From Butyrivibrio sp. (GTDB lineage: Bacteria > Bacillota > Clostridia > Lachnospirales > Lachnospiraceae), in NCBI RefSeq assembly GCF_015056685.1, contig NZ_SVFW01000005.1:62001-126000 (forward strand): a DNA stretch of 64,000 bases, in the 5' to 3' direction. Below are positions 52,103 to 61,549 of the stretch, one piece after another; position 1 is the first letter of the stretch; every line of letters starts with the position of its first letter. A model generated the notes under the pieces. It had not been told where the DNA came from, did not search any database, and saw only the letters and a program-made list of their open reading frames with translations. The position numbers were made by a program, and so were the translations under genes.

Positions 52103-53926
52103 TTAAATTGCCCTTGTAGCCTCTTTTAACCAGCTCTTTACATCTTCATCATCAATGAAGGGAGAGACCTTTTCATAGACCATCTTGTGGTAATTATTGA
52201 GCTTTTCGATATCCTTAGGCTGCATGTATTTCTTGTCAATCGCCTCAAAATCAATAGGGGCATAAGTGAGATGGTCAAATCCAAGGAATCTTCCATACTC
52301 ATTAGTTTCTCTTTCAACTACCTCAACAATATTCTCGATTCGAATACCGTGGCTTCCCTCAATGTAAACACCAGGCTCGTCAGAAACGATCATTCCAGGC
52401 TGAAGAACTGCCTCATGCATGCCCTCATTAAATCTCCATCTGATGTTGTGAGGTCCCTCATGGACATTAAGCATATATCCGATTCCATGACCTGTGCCGT
52501 GGTTGTAGTCAATGCCCATTTCCCAGAGTGCCATTCTTGCAAAAGTATCTACGTTTCTGCCTGTGCAGCCCTCCATAAACTTGGAAGATGCAAGATTTAG
52601 CATTCCCATTACAGTTGCTGTGTAGTGTTTCTTTATCTCCTCTGAGATCTTACCAACTACAATTGTTCTGGTAACATCAGTTGTTCCGCCCATGTATGTA
52701 GCACCTGAGTCAACAAGGAGCATTCCATCAGCTTTAACTTCTGCTGCGTTATCTTTAGTAGCTTCGTAATGAGCCATTGCTGCATTAGCCTTGTAAGCAC
52801 TGATAGTAGGGAAAGAAAGCTCTATAAATCCCGGAAGTGCAGCTCTCATACCATCGAGCTTTTCAGCTGCAGTATACTCAGTCATAGGAATCTTTCCTAC
52901 ATTCTTTTTTACCCAGTAAATAAACTTAGTAAGAACAACGCTGTCCTTTAAGTACACTTCTCTGATGTTTTTAAGCTCAGTTTCATTTTTGACAGCCTTC
53001 ATGATCTCAGTAGGGTCTTTCTCATTCTTCAAAAGAACTCCTGCCTCTTTTGTCCTGTCAAGAAGTGTCTTATATGTAAGGAAATTAGTGTTTCTCTTAT
53101 CGCAAAGAACATTTCCATCAAGTTTAACTTCTGAGATAAAATTCATTACCTCATGATAATCTTTGAGCTCGATACCCACTTTGTCGCAGTATGCTCTTAC
53201 TTCATCTGTCACCTCTTTTTCCTGAACAAAGAGAACAAATCTGTCAAAAGTAATATATGCATAAGCAAGCGCAACAGGATTGCATTCAACATCGTTTCCA
53301 CGAAGGTTTGTAAGCCACATGATATCATCAAGCTTACTTAACAGATGGGCAGTTGCTCCGAACTCTCTCATCTTGCTTCTGACATTTGCAAGCTTCTCCT
53401 TAAATGATCTGCCACAAAGCTCGTCAGACAGTACATACATATCGTGACAAGGAAGTGCAGGTCTGTCAGTCCAGACATCCTCAGCAAGATCTTTATCGAT
53501 CTTGTATTTTACAGCTTTGCCGGAAAGCTTTTTCTCATAATTCTCACCAACACTGGTTGATATAACTTTTCCATCAAAGCCTAATGTCTCTCCGTCTTTC
53601 ATATTGTCAAAAAGAAATTCTGCAATTGTAGGAACACCTGGATTGAGCATCTTAAAGAGTTCTACTCCTGTGCCCTTCATCTGATTCTCTGCCTGGATGA
53701 AATATCTTCCATCAGTCCACATTCCTGCAAAATTCTGTGATACTACCAGTGTTCCGTTAGATCCGTCAAATCCGCAGAAATACTCTCTTACTTTGAAGAA
53801 ATCTGCAGAATACTCAGAATTGTGATAGTCTGAAGTTGGCATAATATAGTAATCAATACCGTTTTTTGCCATTGCAGCGCGTAATTTCTCAAGTCTGTCT
53901 TTTATAACTGTATTCTCTTTTACCAT
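52103..53926 (-). CDS. Xaa-Pro aminopeptidase P (M24B family)
   Basis: A 607-residue cytoplasmic peptidase that removes N-terminal residues preceding proline. It is the long three-domain form: two creatinase-like N-terminal domains, the pita-bread M24 domain (about 315-540) and a C-terminal extension. Metal ligands appear as the two Asp of VDSGATYMGGTTDVTRT, His in NHGTGHGIGY, and Glu in SDEPGVY and GIRIENI. ATG behind GGAGG. Monocistronic; the 6S gene follows. Confidence 0.93.
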   Translation of the reverse strand: MVKENTVIKDRLEKLRAAMAKNGIDYYIMPTSDYHNSEYSADFFKVREYFCGFDGSNGTLVVSQNFAGMWTDGRYFIQAENQMKGTGVELFKMLNPGVPTIAEFLFDNMKDGETLGFDGKVISTSVGENYEKKLSGKAVKYKIDKDLAEDVWTDRPALPCHDMYVLSDELCGRSFKEKLANVRSKMREFGATAHLLSKLDDIMWLTNLRGNDVECNPVALAYAYITFDRFVLFVQEKEVTDEVRAYCDKVGIELKDYHEVMNFISEVKLDGNVLCDKRNTNFLTYKTLLDRTKEAGVLLKNEKDPTEIMKAVKNETELKNIREVYLKDSVVLTKFIYWVKKNVGKIPMTEYTAAEKLDGMRAALPGFIELSFPTISAYKANAAMAHYEATKDNAAEVKADGMLLVDSGATYMGGTTDVTRTIVVGKISEEIKKHYTATVMGMLNLASSKFMEGCTGRNVDTFARMALWEMGIDYNHGTGHGIGYMLNVHEGPHNIRWRFNEGMHEAVLQPGMIVSDEPGVYIEGSHGIRIENIVEVVERETNEYGRFLGFDHLTYAPIDFEAIDKKYMQPKDIEKLNNYHKMVYEKVSPFIDDEDVKSWLKEATRAI

Positions 53927-54019
53927 TTAATAAATCCTCCTGCAAAACACTATTTTATATTTTATGATTTAAGTATATAATTATCAATACATTCTTGTTT
54001 TATAAAAAAAGGAGTTGTT

Positions 54020-54679
54020 ATGGAAGAAAAAGATATTTTAAAGCTTATTGACCACACACTTTTAAAGGCTGATGCCACATGGGAGCAGATCATTGCACTT
54101 TGCGATGAAGCAGTTAAATACGGAACTGCTACCGTATGCATCCCACAGACATATCTTAAAAGAGTTCACGATAAATATGGCGACAGCTTAAAGCTCTGCA
54201 CAGTTATTGGTTTCCCTCTTGGTTACAACTCAGCTTCATCTAAAGTTGTAGAAGCAAAGGATTCTATCACTGACGGTGCAGAAGAAATTGATACTGTTGT
54301 AAATATCAGTGATGTTAAAAATCACAGATATGATGAGGTAAGAAAAGAGCTTAAGATGATCCGTGAGGCTTGTGGAGACAAGCTCCTTAAAGTTATCATC
54401 GAGACTTGCTACCTTACAGAAGAGGAAAAGATCGAGCTTTGCAAGATCGTTACAGAAGTTAAGGCAGACTATATCAAGACTTCAACAGGTTTCGGCAGTG
54501 CAGGTGCTACTCTTGAAGACATCGAGCTCTTCAAAAAGCACATCGGTCCTGATGTTAAGATCAAAGCAGCTGGCGGAATCCGCACAATAGAGGATGCTCT
54601 TGCTTATGCAAATGCAGGCTGCAGCCGTATCGGTTCTTCAAAGGTTGCTCCACTTATCGCAGCAAAATACAACCTCTAA
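54020..54679 (+). CDS. deoC: Deoxyribose-phosphate aldolase
   Basis: Cleaves 2-deoxyribose 5-phosphate to glyceraldehyde 3-phosphate and acetaldehyde in nucleoside salvage. The 219-residue barrel has DHTLLKADAT, the Schiff-base Lys in ADYIKTSTGFG and the second Lys in VKIKAAGGIRT. ATG follows AAGGAG. It stands alone, divergent from the aminopeptidase P gene, and shares a terminator with citrate synthase. Confidence 0.95.
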   Translation: MEEKDILKLIDHTLLKADATWEQIIALCDEAVKYGTATVCIPQTYLKRVHDKYGDSLKLCTVIGFPLGYNSASSKVVEAKDSITDGAEEIDTVVNISDVKNHRYDEVRKELKMIREACGDKLLKVIIETCYLTEEEKIELCKIVTEVKADYIKTSTGFGSAGATLEDIELFKKHIGPDVKIKAAGGIRTIEDALAYANAGCSRIGSSKVAPLIAAKYNL

Positions 54680-54723
54680 TTCTAATCAGAAAATACATGT
54701 CTCCCTGTGGGAGAATGCCAATA

Positions 54724-54760
54724 AAAAACTCACGCAGTTTGGTCTGCGTGAGTTTTTTAC
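54724..54760. terminator. Bidirectional terminator between deoC and citrate synthase
   Basis: Perfect 14-bp arms AAAAACTCACGCAG/CTGCGTGAGTTTTT with T-runs on both strands. Confidence 0.9.
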
Positions 54761-54772
54761 ATGTTATTCAAA

Positions 54773-56143
54773 TTATCGCTCCGACATAGGAACATATTCT
54801 TTTCTGGGCTCTATAGCCATATATGCAGGTCTGATGATCTTGCCGTTGTTGACAAGCTCTTCCATTCTATGAGCACTCCAGCCAACAATCCTTGCTATAG
54901 CAAAGATGGTAGGATAAAGTTCTTCAGGAAGCTCAAGCATTCTGTAAACAAAACCTGAATAGAAATCCACATTGGCACTTACGCCCTTGTACATTTTTCT
55001 CTCACCGCTGATGATCTTTGGTGCGAGACGCTCTACCATTTCATAAAGAGCAAGTTCATCCTCTTTTTTCTTTTCAACAGCGAGTTTCTCAACAAAGCTC
55101 TTTAAGATCATAGCTCTTGGATCAGATTTAGAATAAATAGCATGACCGATACCGTAGATCAGCCCTGATTTATCAAATGCTTCTTTATTCAGGATCTTAT
55201 CAAGGTACGCTCCTACCTCTTCTTCATCTTTCCAGTCTTTTACATTTTCTTCGATGTCATCAAACATGTGTACAACCTTGATATTGGCGCCGCCGTGACG
55301 AGGCCCCTTTAAAGAGCCGATGGCAGCTGCAATAACAGAGTAAGTATCTGTAAGACTTGAGCTAACCACATGGGTTGTAAAAGACGAATTGTTACCACCG
55401 CCATGCTCCATATGGAGCACCAGACAAATATCCAAAAGCTTGGCTTCAAGCTCTGTATACTTGCTGTCAGGTCTAAGGAGATAAAGGATCGTCTCTGCAG
55501 TAGAAAGCTCCTCCTTTGGCGGATGGATAATGAGGGAATTGCCCTCATGATAATGATTGTAGGCATGATACCCGTAAATTGATAAAAGTGGGAACATGCT
55601 GATCAGCTGAAGTGACTGCCTAAGCACATTAGGAAGTGAAACATCATCAGCATGATCGTCATAGGAATAAAGAGTCAGAACGCTCCTTGCAAGAGTGTTC
55701 ATCATATCGCGGCTTGGAGCCTTCATGATGACATCTCTCACAAAGCTCGTCGGAAGACTCTTATATATCCCAAGTAATTTTTCAAATTCAAACAGCTCTT
55801 TTCCAGAAGGAAGTTTATCAAATAAGAGAAGGTATGCGCATTCTTCAAACGCAAATCTATTCTCTTTAACTGCAGCATCTATCAGGTTGTGGACATCATA
55901 GCCTCTAAAGTAGATCTCACCGTCTTTAGGAATTTCTTTGCCATCAACAACCTCTTTGGCAATGATCTCTGAAATTCTTGTAAGGCCGGTAAGTACGCCC
56001 TTACCGTTTAAGTCTCTTAATCCTCTTTTTACGTCATATTTGATAAAAAGATCATTCTCAATCTGATCTGCTGTTTCTGAAAGCTTAGACAACTCAACAA
56101 TTTCCGGTGTGTTATCCGAGTAGTACCCTTTTCCTAAATCCAT
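54773..56143 (-). CDS. Citrate synthase
   Basis: Condenses acetyl-CoA and oxaloacetate. The 456-residue protein has the active-site His of MEHGGGNNSSFT, GPRHGGAN and IGHAIYSKSDPRA, with an N-terminal extension of about 60 residues before the citrate synthase fold. In a fermentative clostridium it would feed 2-oxoglutarate and glutamate synthesis. ATG 56143 follows GGAGG at good spacing. It is the last gene after threonine synthase and a small membrane protein. Confidence 0.93.
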   Translation of the reverse strand: MDLGKGYYSDNTPEIVELSKLSETADQIENDLFIKYDVKRGLRDLNGKGVLTGLTRISEIIAKEVVDGKEIPKDGEIYFRGYDVHNLIDAAVKENRFAFEECAYLLLFDKLPSGKELFEFEKLLGIYKSLPTSFVRDVIMKAPSRDMMNTLARSVLTLYSYDDHADDVSLPNVLRQSLQLISMFPLLSIYGYHAYNHYHEGNSLIIHPPKEELSTAETILYLLRPDSKYTELEAKLLDICLVLHMEHGGGNNSSFTTHVVSSSLTDTYSVIAAAIGSLKGPRHGGANIKVVHMFDDIEENVKDWKDEEEVGAYLDKILNKEAFDKSGLIYGIGHAIYSKSDPRAMILKSFVEKLAVEKKKEDELALYEMVERLAPKIISGERKMYKGVSANVDFYSGFVYRMLELPEELYPTIFAIARIVGWSAHRMEELVNNGKIIRPAYMAIEPRKEYVPMSER

Positions 56144-56169
56144 ACGCACCTCCTGTTATATAAGCATTT

Positions 56170-56511
56170 TTAGTAGAATTTCTTTTTTCCTTTCTCTATA
56201 AAGAGATTTCCGATGATATAGAAAGCAAGAACAACAATGTAGACGATAGCATGCAGATCAGGTCTTGCATACAAGTCACATCCGATTCCTACAAGTCCTA
56301 ATACTATAAGTATCAGTCCCTGTAAAAAATGTCTTGGGAAAGCATAGGCCTTGAAGCCTTCCCTGTCCTTCATCTTCTTGACATTAACTGAAGGAGGAAC
56401 CATTATTCCTACTTTTATTATATCATTAGCTCTCATCTGCTCGGCATAATAAATAATGATAGCGCCGCCAAAAACAATCAAAATATCAAAAATATTACTA
56501 AATGTGTCCAT
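56170..56511 (-). CDS. Small membrane protein of unknown function
   Basis: A 113-residue protein with three predicted helices (about 6-24, 63-82, 88-105) and a basic loop between the first two (VPPSVNVKKMKDREGFKAYAF). I do not recognise a family. It lies 4 bp after thrC and 26 bp before citrate synthase, so it is translated within that operon. Nothing shows whether it aids either enzyme. Confidence 0.7.
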   Translation of the reverse strand: MDTFSNIFDILIVFGGAIIIYYAEQMRANDIIKVGIMVPPSVNVKKMKDREGFKAYAFPRHFLQGLILIVLGLVGIGCDLYARPDLHAIVYIVVLAFYIIGNLFIEKGKKKFY

Positions 56512-56515
56512 TTAC

Positions 56516-58009
56516 TTACAGGCTAAGGAAATTCCTTACTGCCTTCTCCATTTCTGTTTTATCTACTACTTTCTTGTGTAATACATCAGCTGTTCTGATA
56601 GATGTTACAGCCTCAGGTATTTCAACCTTTGAAACTTCGCTGAGCTTATCAGCAAGTTCAAAGTCATCCTTGCCCTCTTCTGGAATTCCAAGAGCATTTA
56701 TAACGCTTCTTGTGAACTTGTATGGGCTTGCTGTGGAAGCAATAACTGAAACAGTCTTATCACCTGTCTCTTTTACGTATTTATTGTATACGCAGCTTGC
56801 TACAGCTGTATGAGTATCAATGAGATATCCTGTCTTATCAAAAAGATTTTTGATAGTCTCAAATGTCTCCTCTTCAGAAGCATAGCCTCCAAAGAAATCT
56901 GTGAGTTTTTCTCTCATCTCATCTGTGATCTCATACTTTCCATCCTTAGAAAGCTTTTCCATGAACTCGGCGTCTTTTGCAGAATTATCACCTGAAATAT
57001 GGTAGATAAGTCTCTCAAGGTTAGATGAAATAAGTATATCCATTGAAGGTGAGGCTGTAAGTACAAAGTCACGGTTTCTGTCGTACTCACCAGTCTTAAA
57101 GAAGTCAAAAAGCACCTTATTTGAGTTGGATGCACATATAAGTTTTGAAATTGGCACACCCATATTTTTTGCGTAATAAGCTGCAAGGATATTACCAAAG
57201 TTACCTGTAGGAACTACTACGTTTATGCTGTCGCCATCTGCAATTCTGCCCTCTTTGAGGAGTTTTGCATAAGAATAAACATAATAAACAATCTGAGGAA
57301 CAAGTCTTCCAATGTTGATAGAATTGGCAGATGAGAACTGGAATCCCTTGCTGTCCATTTCTTTTGCAAGATCAGGATCTGTAAATATCTTTTTAACACC
57401 TGTCTGTGCATCGTCGAAATTACCCTCGATACCTATAACGCATGTGTTAGCACCTTTTTGTGTAACCATCTGCTTTTCCTGGATAGGGCTTACGCCGTGC
57501 TTTGGGTAAAAGACGATGATCTTTGTGCCGGGAACATCAGCAAAACCTGCAAGAGCAGCCTTTCCTGTGTCACCACTTGTAGCTGTAAGAATAACTATCT
57601 CATTCTTAACGTTATTCTTTTTAGCAGCTGTAACCATAAGATAAGGCAGAATTGAAAGAGCCATATCCTTAAATGCAATAGTTAAGCCGTGATAAAGTTC
57701 AAGATAGAAAGCTCCGTCTGCTTCTGTTAAAGGAGCAATCTCCTCTGTATCAAATTTGGAATCATATGCATGTGAAATGCAGTATTTAAGTTCTTCCTCA
57801 GTATAGTCGGTAAGGAATAACTTCATTACTTCATAAGCTGTTTCCTGATAGCTTAAAGATGCAATTTCTCTAAGTGATCTCTCAAGATGTGGAATATGGT
57901 CCGGAACATATAAACCGCCGTCGCCCGCAAGACCTTTTAAGATAGCTTCAGATGCATGGATATTGCCTAAAGCTCCTCGTGTGCTACTATACAAAACTTC
58001 CTTTGCCAT
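56516..58009 (-). CDS. thrC: Threonine synthase
   Basis: Converts O-phosphohomoserine to threonine with PLP. The 497 residues carry STRGALG, AGDGGLYVP, the PLP-lysine LTIAFKDMALS, and the glycine-rich TSGDTGKAALAG and PTGNFGNILAAYYA. It is the long form typical of Clostridia. ATG 58009 follows GAGGAG; the longer frame upstream is unlikely. It heads an operon with a small membrane protein and citrate synthase. Confidence 0.95.
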   Translation of the reverse strand: MAKEVLYSSTRGALGNIHASEAILKGLAGDGGLYVPDHIPHLERSLREIASLSYQETAYEVMKLFLTDYTEEELKYCISHAYDSKFDTEEIAPLTEADGAFYLELYHGLTIAFKDMALSILPYLMVTAAKKNNVKNEIVILTATSGDTGKAALAGFADVPGTKIIVFYPKHGVSPIQEKQMVTQKGANTCVIGIEGNFDDAQTGVKKIFTDPDLAKEMDSKGFQFSSANSINIGRLVPQIVYYVYSYAKLLKEGRIADGDSINVVVPTGNFGNILAAYYAKNMGVPISKLICASNSNKVLFDFFKTGEYDRNRDFVLTASPSMDILISSNLERLIYHISGDNSAKDAEFMEKLSKDGKYEITDEMREKLTDFFGGYASEEETFETIKNLFDKTGYLIDTHTAVASCVYNKYVKETGDKTVSVIASTASPYKFTRSVINALGIPEEGKDDFELADKLSEVSKVEIPEAVTSIRTADVLHKKVVDKTEMEKAVRNFLSL

Positions 58010-58128
58010 TGCCTTCACTCCTCTTTTGTTGGTAAAATAGATATGGTTAGTATACCATACAGCCAAACAGTATATCCATAATAATTTAGCACTTTGAATT
58101 AGTAAAGTAAATAGTGGGGGGACTACTT

Positions 58129-58941
58129 TTGAAGCAAAGAAAACATACCGGAGTGTATAAGACGGCTTTAAAAAACGGCACACCGTCTTACAGAACATCC
58201 ATAGTTTTTAATGGAAAGCACATATCGCTTGGCTCATATCCGACTCTAAAAAAAGCCAGTGCTGTTTATGATGAAAGCTACTACATTCTCCACAGTGAAA
58301 ACTTTGTAATCTCTTCCTACAAAAAAGGAATGAACCTTCCTTTTGAAAAATGCGTGATACTAATTAACTTCCGAGACAAAGGCATATATATCCCAAATCC
58401 CATCTATCTTGAAAAAAAATATTTTCTTTACTACTTATCTCCTGATGAAATTTTGAAATTTGATATTGATGATCTTTTTTACTACTCATCCCACAAGATC
58501 ATGAAGCGTGGAGGACATCTGTTTGTTGCTGATTACGGAAGCCAGCTCTCTATCTTGCAGCGCTATGGGATAAAAAGCTATGCTGTATCCGGCAGAGATT
58601 ATCTTTTTGCCAATGATGATCCCTTTGATCTAAGATATGAAAATATAATTATCCTCAACCGCTACCACGGTGTAAGGCAGTTTGCCCACAAGGGCTTTAT
58701 CAGGTACAAGACCTTCATACATATTAAAAGCAATTATGTTGTAGGCGTCTACAATTCAGAAGTCGAAGCTGCCATCGCCTATAATAAAGCTGCAGATATC
58801 CTTATAAAAAACGGGGTAAATAAGAAGTATCAGTTAAACTATATTGAAGATCTCAGCGCTTCGCAGTATGCTGACCTTTATGTGAAAGTTAAAATCCCTA
58901 AAAAAATATACGCTTTAAAAAGTAATGGCATTAAAGCATAA
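58129..58941 (+). CDS. AP2/HNH-like DNA-binding domain protein
   Basis: A 270-residue protein. Residues about 6-55 resemble an AP2-like unit: GVYKTALKNG, a GKHISLGSYPT turn, then an A-x-x-Y helix. A second AP2-like unit lies near 175-230: YHGVRQF, VVGVYNSEVEAAIAYNKAADIL. Just before it, NDDPFDLRYENIIILN recalls the Asn/Leu segment of HNH homing endonucleases, but no clear catalytic HNH His pair is seen. This looks like a mobile-endonuclease descendant that may act as a DNA-binding protein. The start is TTG 58129, set by GGGGGGA 7 nt upstream. A terminator follows. Confidence 0.72.
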   Translation: MKQRKHTGVYKTALKNGTPSYRTSIVFNGKHISLGSYPTLKKASAVYDESYYILHSENFVISSYKKGMNLPFEKCVILINFRDKGIYIPNPIYLEKKYFLYYLSPDEILKFDIDDLFYYSSHKIMKRGGHLFVADYGSQLSILQRYGIKSYAVSGRDYLFANDDPFDLRYENIIILNRYHGVRQFAHKGFIRYKTFIHIKSNYVVGVYNSEVEAAIAYNKAADILIKNGVNKKYQLNYIEDLSASQYADLYVKVKIPKKIYALKSNGIKA

Positions 58942-59004
58942 TTTTTTATTGAAATACATCAAATTTTAATGAGATTATTCTAATCTAATGTACTAGACTT
59001 AAAT

Positions 59005-59048
59005 TGCTGCCTGGGTTTTTCTTTCTTTCCCCACGGCAGCATTTTTTA
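59005..59048 (+). terminator. Terminator/attenuator hairpin between the AP2-like gene and MATE gene
   Basis: TGCTGCC/GGCAGCA stem (59005-59011, 59035-59041) followed by TTTTTT. No promoter is visible between it and the MATE ATG at 59071. Confidence 0.75.
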
Positions 59049-59070
59049 TCACATTCAGGAGAATCAAGAA

Positions 59071-60429
59071 ATGGCAAATCCCATTCCCGAAAAGTATTCA
59101 AAAGACATGACAAATGGCGATACCTTCAGCCTTCTCATAAGCTTCATGGTACCCATGATGATAGGAAATATCTTCCAGCAGTTCTACAATATAGTAGATA
59201 CTATTATTGCAGGAAAGTTCATCGATTCCAACGCTCTTGCCGCTGTAGGTTCAACAGGTCATATAACAAATCTCTTTTTTGCACTTGGAAACGGACTTGC
59301 AACAGGAATAGGTATTATTGTTTCTCAGTTCTTTGGTTCAGGCGATAAAGATGGTGTAAGAAAAACAATTACCAACGCCTTCTTTATGGTTAGTGCTACC
59401 TCTATATTTGTGGGATGCCTTGGTGCTTCTTTGTCCCGTCCTGTACTTGTCTACGGTTTGAAAACTCCTGATGAGATCCTTGAAAGTTCAGTAATATACA
59501 TGTCTGTAACCTGTATAGGTTTTATAGGCACAGCTCTTTACAATACAATTTCCTACATCATGCGAGGAATCGGCGATTCTAAAACGCCCCTCTATTTCCT
59601 TATTGTTTCCAGTTTTCTTAATATCCTGATGGACCTTGCCTTTGTTATTTTCTTTGATCTTGGAGTAAAGGGTCTTGCTATAGCAACCATAACAGCCCAG
59701 GCTCTATCCGCTGCCCTTTCAATCGGATATGCTCTTTTAAAAAATCCAGTATTTAAATTTGAGAAAAAAGATTTTGTACTGGATAAAAATATAATAATCA
59801 AATGCTACACACTAGGTGGATCAATGGCGCTTCAAAGCGGACTTATCGCTCTCTCTTTTGTCATACTTCAAAGAGTAATCAACTCCTTTGGAGCAGTTGT
59901 TATCGCCGCCTTCACTACAACAAGTAAAATTGAAAACCTGGTAAACATGCAGTTCAAAGCCCTTGGAGATTCTCTGTCCACCTACTCAGGCCAGAATATC
60001 GGAGCCGGAAAAGGTGACAGGGTAAAGAAAGGCTATAGAGTTGGAATGACAATGATGGGCACATACGCCCTTATCATGATCCCTCTTATGTGGATCTTCG
60101 GAGACTTCCTAATGAGAGTATTTGTAAACGAGCCTGAAGTAATAGCCTTTGGCAAAACAGCCATGCGAATCCTCTCAAGTTTCTATCTCCCCCTCGGAAC
60201 AATCTACGTCTGCCGCGGAATCCTCAACGGAGCCGGCGACGCAAAGTTCCCACTAATATCCGGCATCTCAGAAATGGTCGGCCGTGTAATATTCCCCGCC
60301 TTCTTCTGCTCACTCCCCTTCCTCGGAGCCTGGGGCCTATGGATATCCACCGGCATCACCTGGACAATAGTCGGCGTCACCGCCTTCATCCGCTACCACC
60401 AAAAGTCCTGGCGCAAAGGACTCTTTTAA
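59071..60429 (+). CDS. MATE-family efflux transporter
   Basis: A 452-residue transporter with 12 helices and MATE features: LISFMVPMMIGNIFQQFYNIVDTIIAGKF, IMRGIGDSKTP, MALQSGLIALSFVILQ. Likely a cation-coupled drug or metabolite exporter. The ATG follows AGGAG. From about 60140 to the stop nearly all third codon positions are C or A and T-ending codons almost vanish, unlike the first 1 kb. The gene may depend on read-through of the hairpin upstream. Confidence 0.92.
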   Translation: MANPIPEKYSKDMTNGDTFSLLISFMVPMMIGNIFQQFYNIVDTIIAGKFIDSNALAAVGSTGHITNLFFALGNGLATGIGIIVSQFFGSGDKDGVRKTITNAFFMVSATSIFVGCLGASLSRPVLVYGLKTPDEILESSVIYMSVTCIGFIGTALYNTISYIMRGIGDSKTPLYFLIVSSFLNILMDLAFVIFFDLGVKGLAIATITAQALSAALSIGYALLKNPVFKFEKKDFVLDKNIIIKCYTLGGSMALQSGLIALSFVILQRVINSFGAVVIAAFTTTSKIENLVNMQFKALGDSLSTYSGQNIGAGKGDRVKKGYRVGMTMMGTYALIMIPLMWIFGDFLMRVFVNEPEVIAFGKTAMRILSSFYLPLGTIYVCRGILNGAGDAKFPLISGISEMVGRVIFPAFFCSLPFLGAWGLWISTGITWTIVGVTAFIRYHQKSWRKGLF

Positions 60430-60482
60430 CGCCATCGCTCCATCCCTGACAGACACGCAAATGGTTCTCTCCGGGGGGCCGC

Positions 60483-61370
60483 TTACTCTGTGGGTGGGGC
60501 GTCTATCTTTTCGATGATCTCGATGACCTTTTTGGACCATAATGAGCCTGGGACTTCGAGGTCGTATTCTTCGAATTCGCCTGTGCCGCTGTGGGTGCAG
60601 ATGACGGAGTCATTGTCGATGTGTATTGTTTTGGCGTACTTGTTTTTGATGAGGTTCATTACAGTCTTTTGGGACTCGGAGAACTTTACGTTCTTTTTTC
60701 CGGTTCCTGTTATGATTCCATCTACATGAACGAAGAACCTGTTGAAGTAGCGCCTTATGTCATCAATAGAATAGAACTCGGATGAATATACAAATATGTC
60801 ATAGCCGTGGGTAGTCAGATAATTGAAAAGCGCGGGGATTCCGAGCATCATTTTCTTTTTTATCTTGGAGCCAAAATGGAATCCTGTTTCTTTTTCAACA
60901 TAATTGTCCCATTTGCTCTTGAATACTACTTCGTCCAGGTCCATGGTGACTCTTTTATCATGCTGTGATGATTCTACTATTCTCTGAAGTTCTTCATCAG
61001 ACATCATGTTGATGATCTTGATTGGAACCTTTTTAATCTCAACTTTTAATGCGGCTGCCCATCTATGGTGGCCATTAATGAGCATATAGCCTTCAGGATG
61101 AACCTTGCCAACGATAAGGGGGTCATTTATTGGTTGTTCTCCCTTTTTAAGTTTGTCTCTGAACTCTCTTTCATAGTCAGATATTATTCTATAGCTTGGA
61201 CCTATAGCAGGATCACTAAACTCATCATCAGGATTTGGATGAAGATCCTTGCAATCATGCCATTTCACAAACATACGCTCGAAACGGCTCGCTTTAACAG
61301 GAACATATAGGCCTTTACCTTTTTCTATTTCATCACTAATAAACTGATCAAAAGAATTACTGCTCGCCAT
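60483..61370 (-). CDS. ParB/Srx-like domain fused to a HAD-like domain
   Basis: A 295-residue protein. Residues about 50-130 look like the ParB N-terminal nuclease/sulfiredoxin fold (NDPLIVGKV, then INGHHRWAAALK). Residues 145-295 resemble a haloacid dehalogenase: MDLDEVVFKSKW (DxDxV nucleophile block), VYSSEFYS (motif II Ser), a motif III Lys and IHIDNDSVI (motif IV Asp). ParB-like domains can use nucleotides to phosphorylate or modify targets. The role of the fusion is unknown. The last 75 codons are almost all A/C-ending. It converges on the MATE gene. Confidence 0.75.
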   Translation of the reverse strand: MASSNSFDQFISDEIEKGKGLYVPVKASRFERMFVKWHDCKDLHPNPDDEFSDPAIGPSYRIISDYEREFRDKLKKGEQPINDPLIVGKVHPEGYMLINGHHRWAAALKVEIKKVPIKIINMMSDEELQRIVESSQHDKRVTMDLDEVVFKSKWDNYVEKETGFHFGSKIKKKMMLGIPALFNYLTTHGYDIFVYSSEFYSIDDIRRYFNRFFVHVDGIITGTGKKNVKFSESQKTVMNLIKNKYAKTIHIDNDSVICTHSGTGEFEEYDLEVPGSLWSKKVIEIIEKIDAPPTE

Positions 61371-61497
61371 TCACATTACTCCATATACTAAAACACGTTT
61401 TTTAGTTGACGCCCTCATTATAACATACAGGTCTTTTTTCCTCGTTAACATATATAAAATTGCGATTAAATTAATGTGAAAATTAGCATAACAAAAA

Positions 61498-61543
61498 AGA
61501 CTTCACAAATGTAGGATTTTAGAATCCATAATTTGTGAAGTCT
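61498..61543 (-). terminator. Terminator of the MBL-fold gene
   Basis: 13-bp arms AGACTTCACAAAT/ATTTGTGAAGTCT followed by TTTTTTG on the minus strand. Confidence 0.88.
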
Positions 61544-61549
61544 TGTAGT

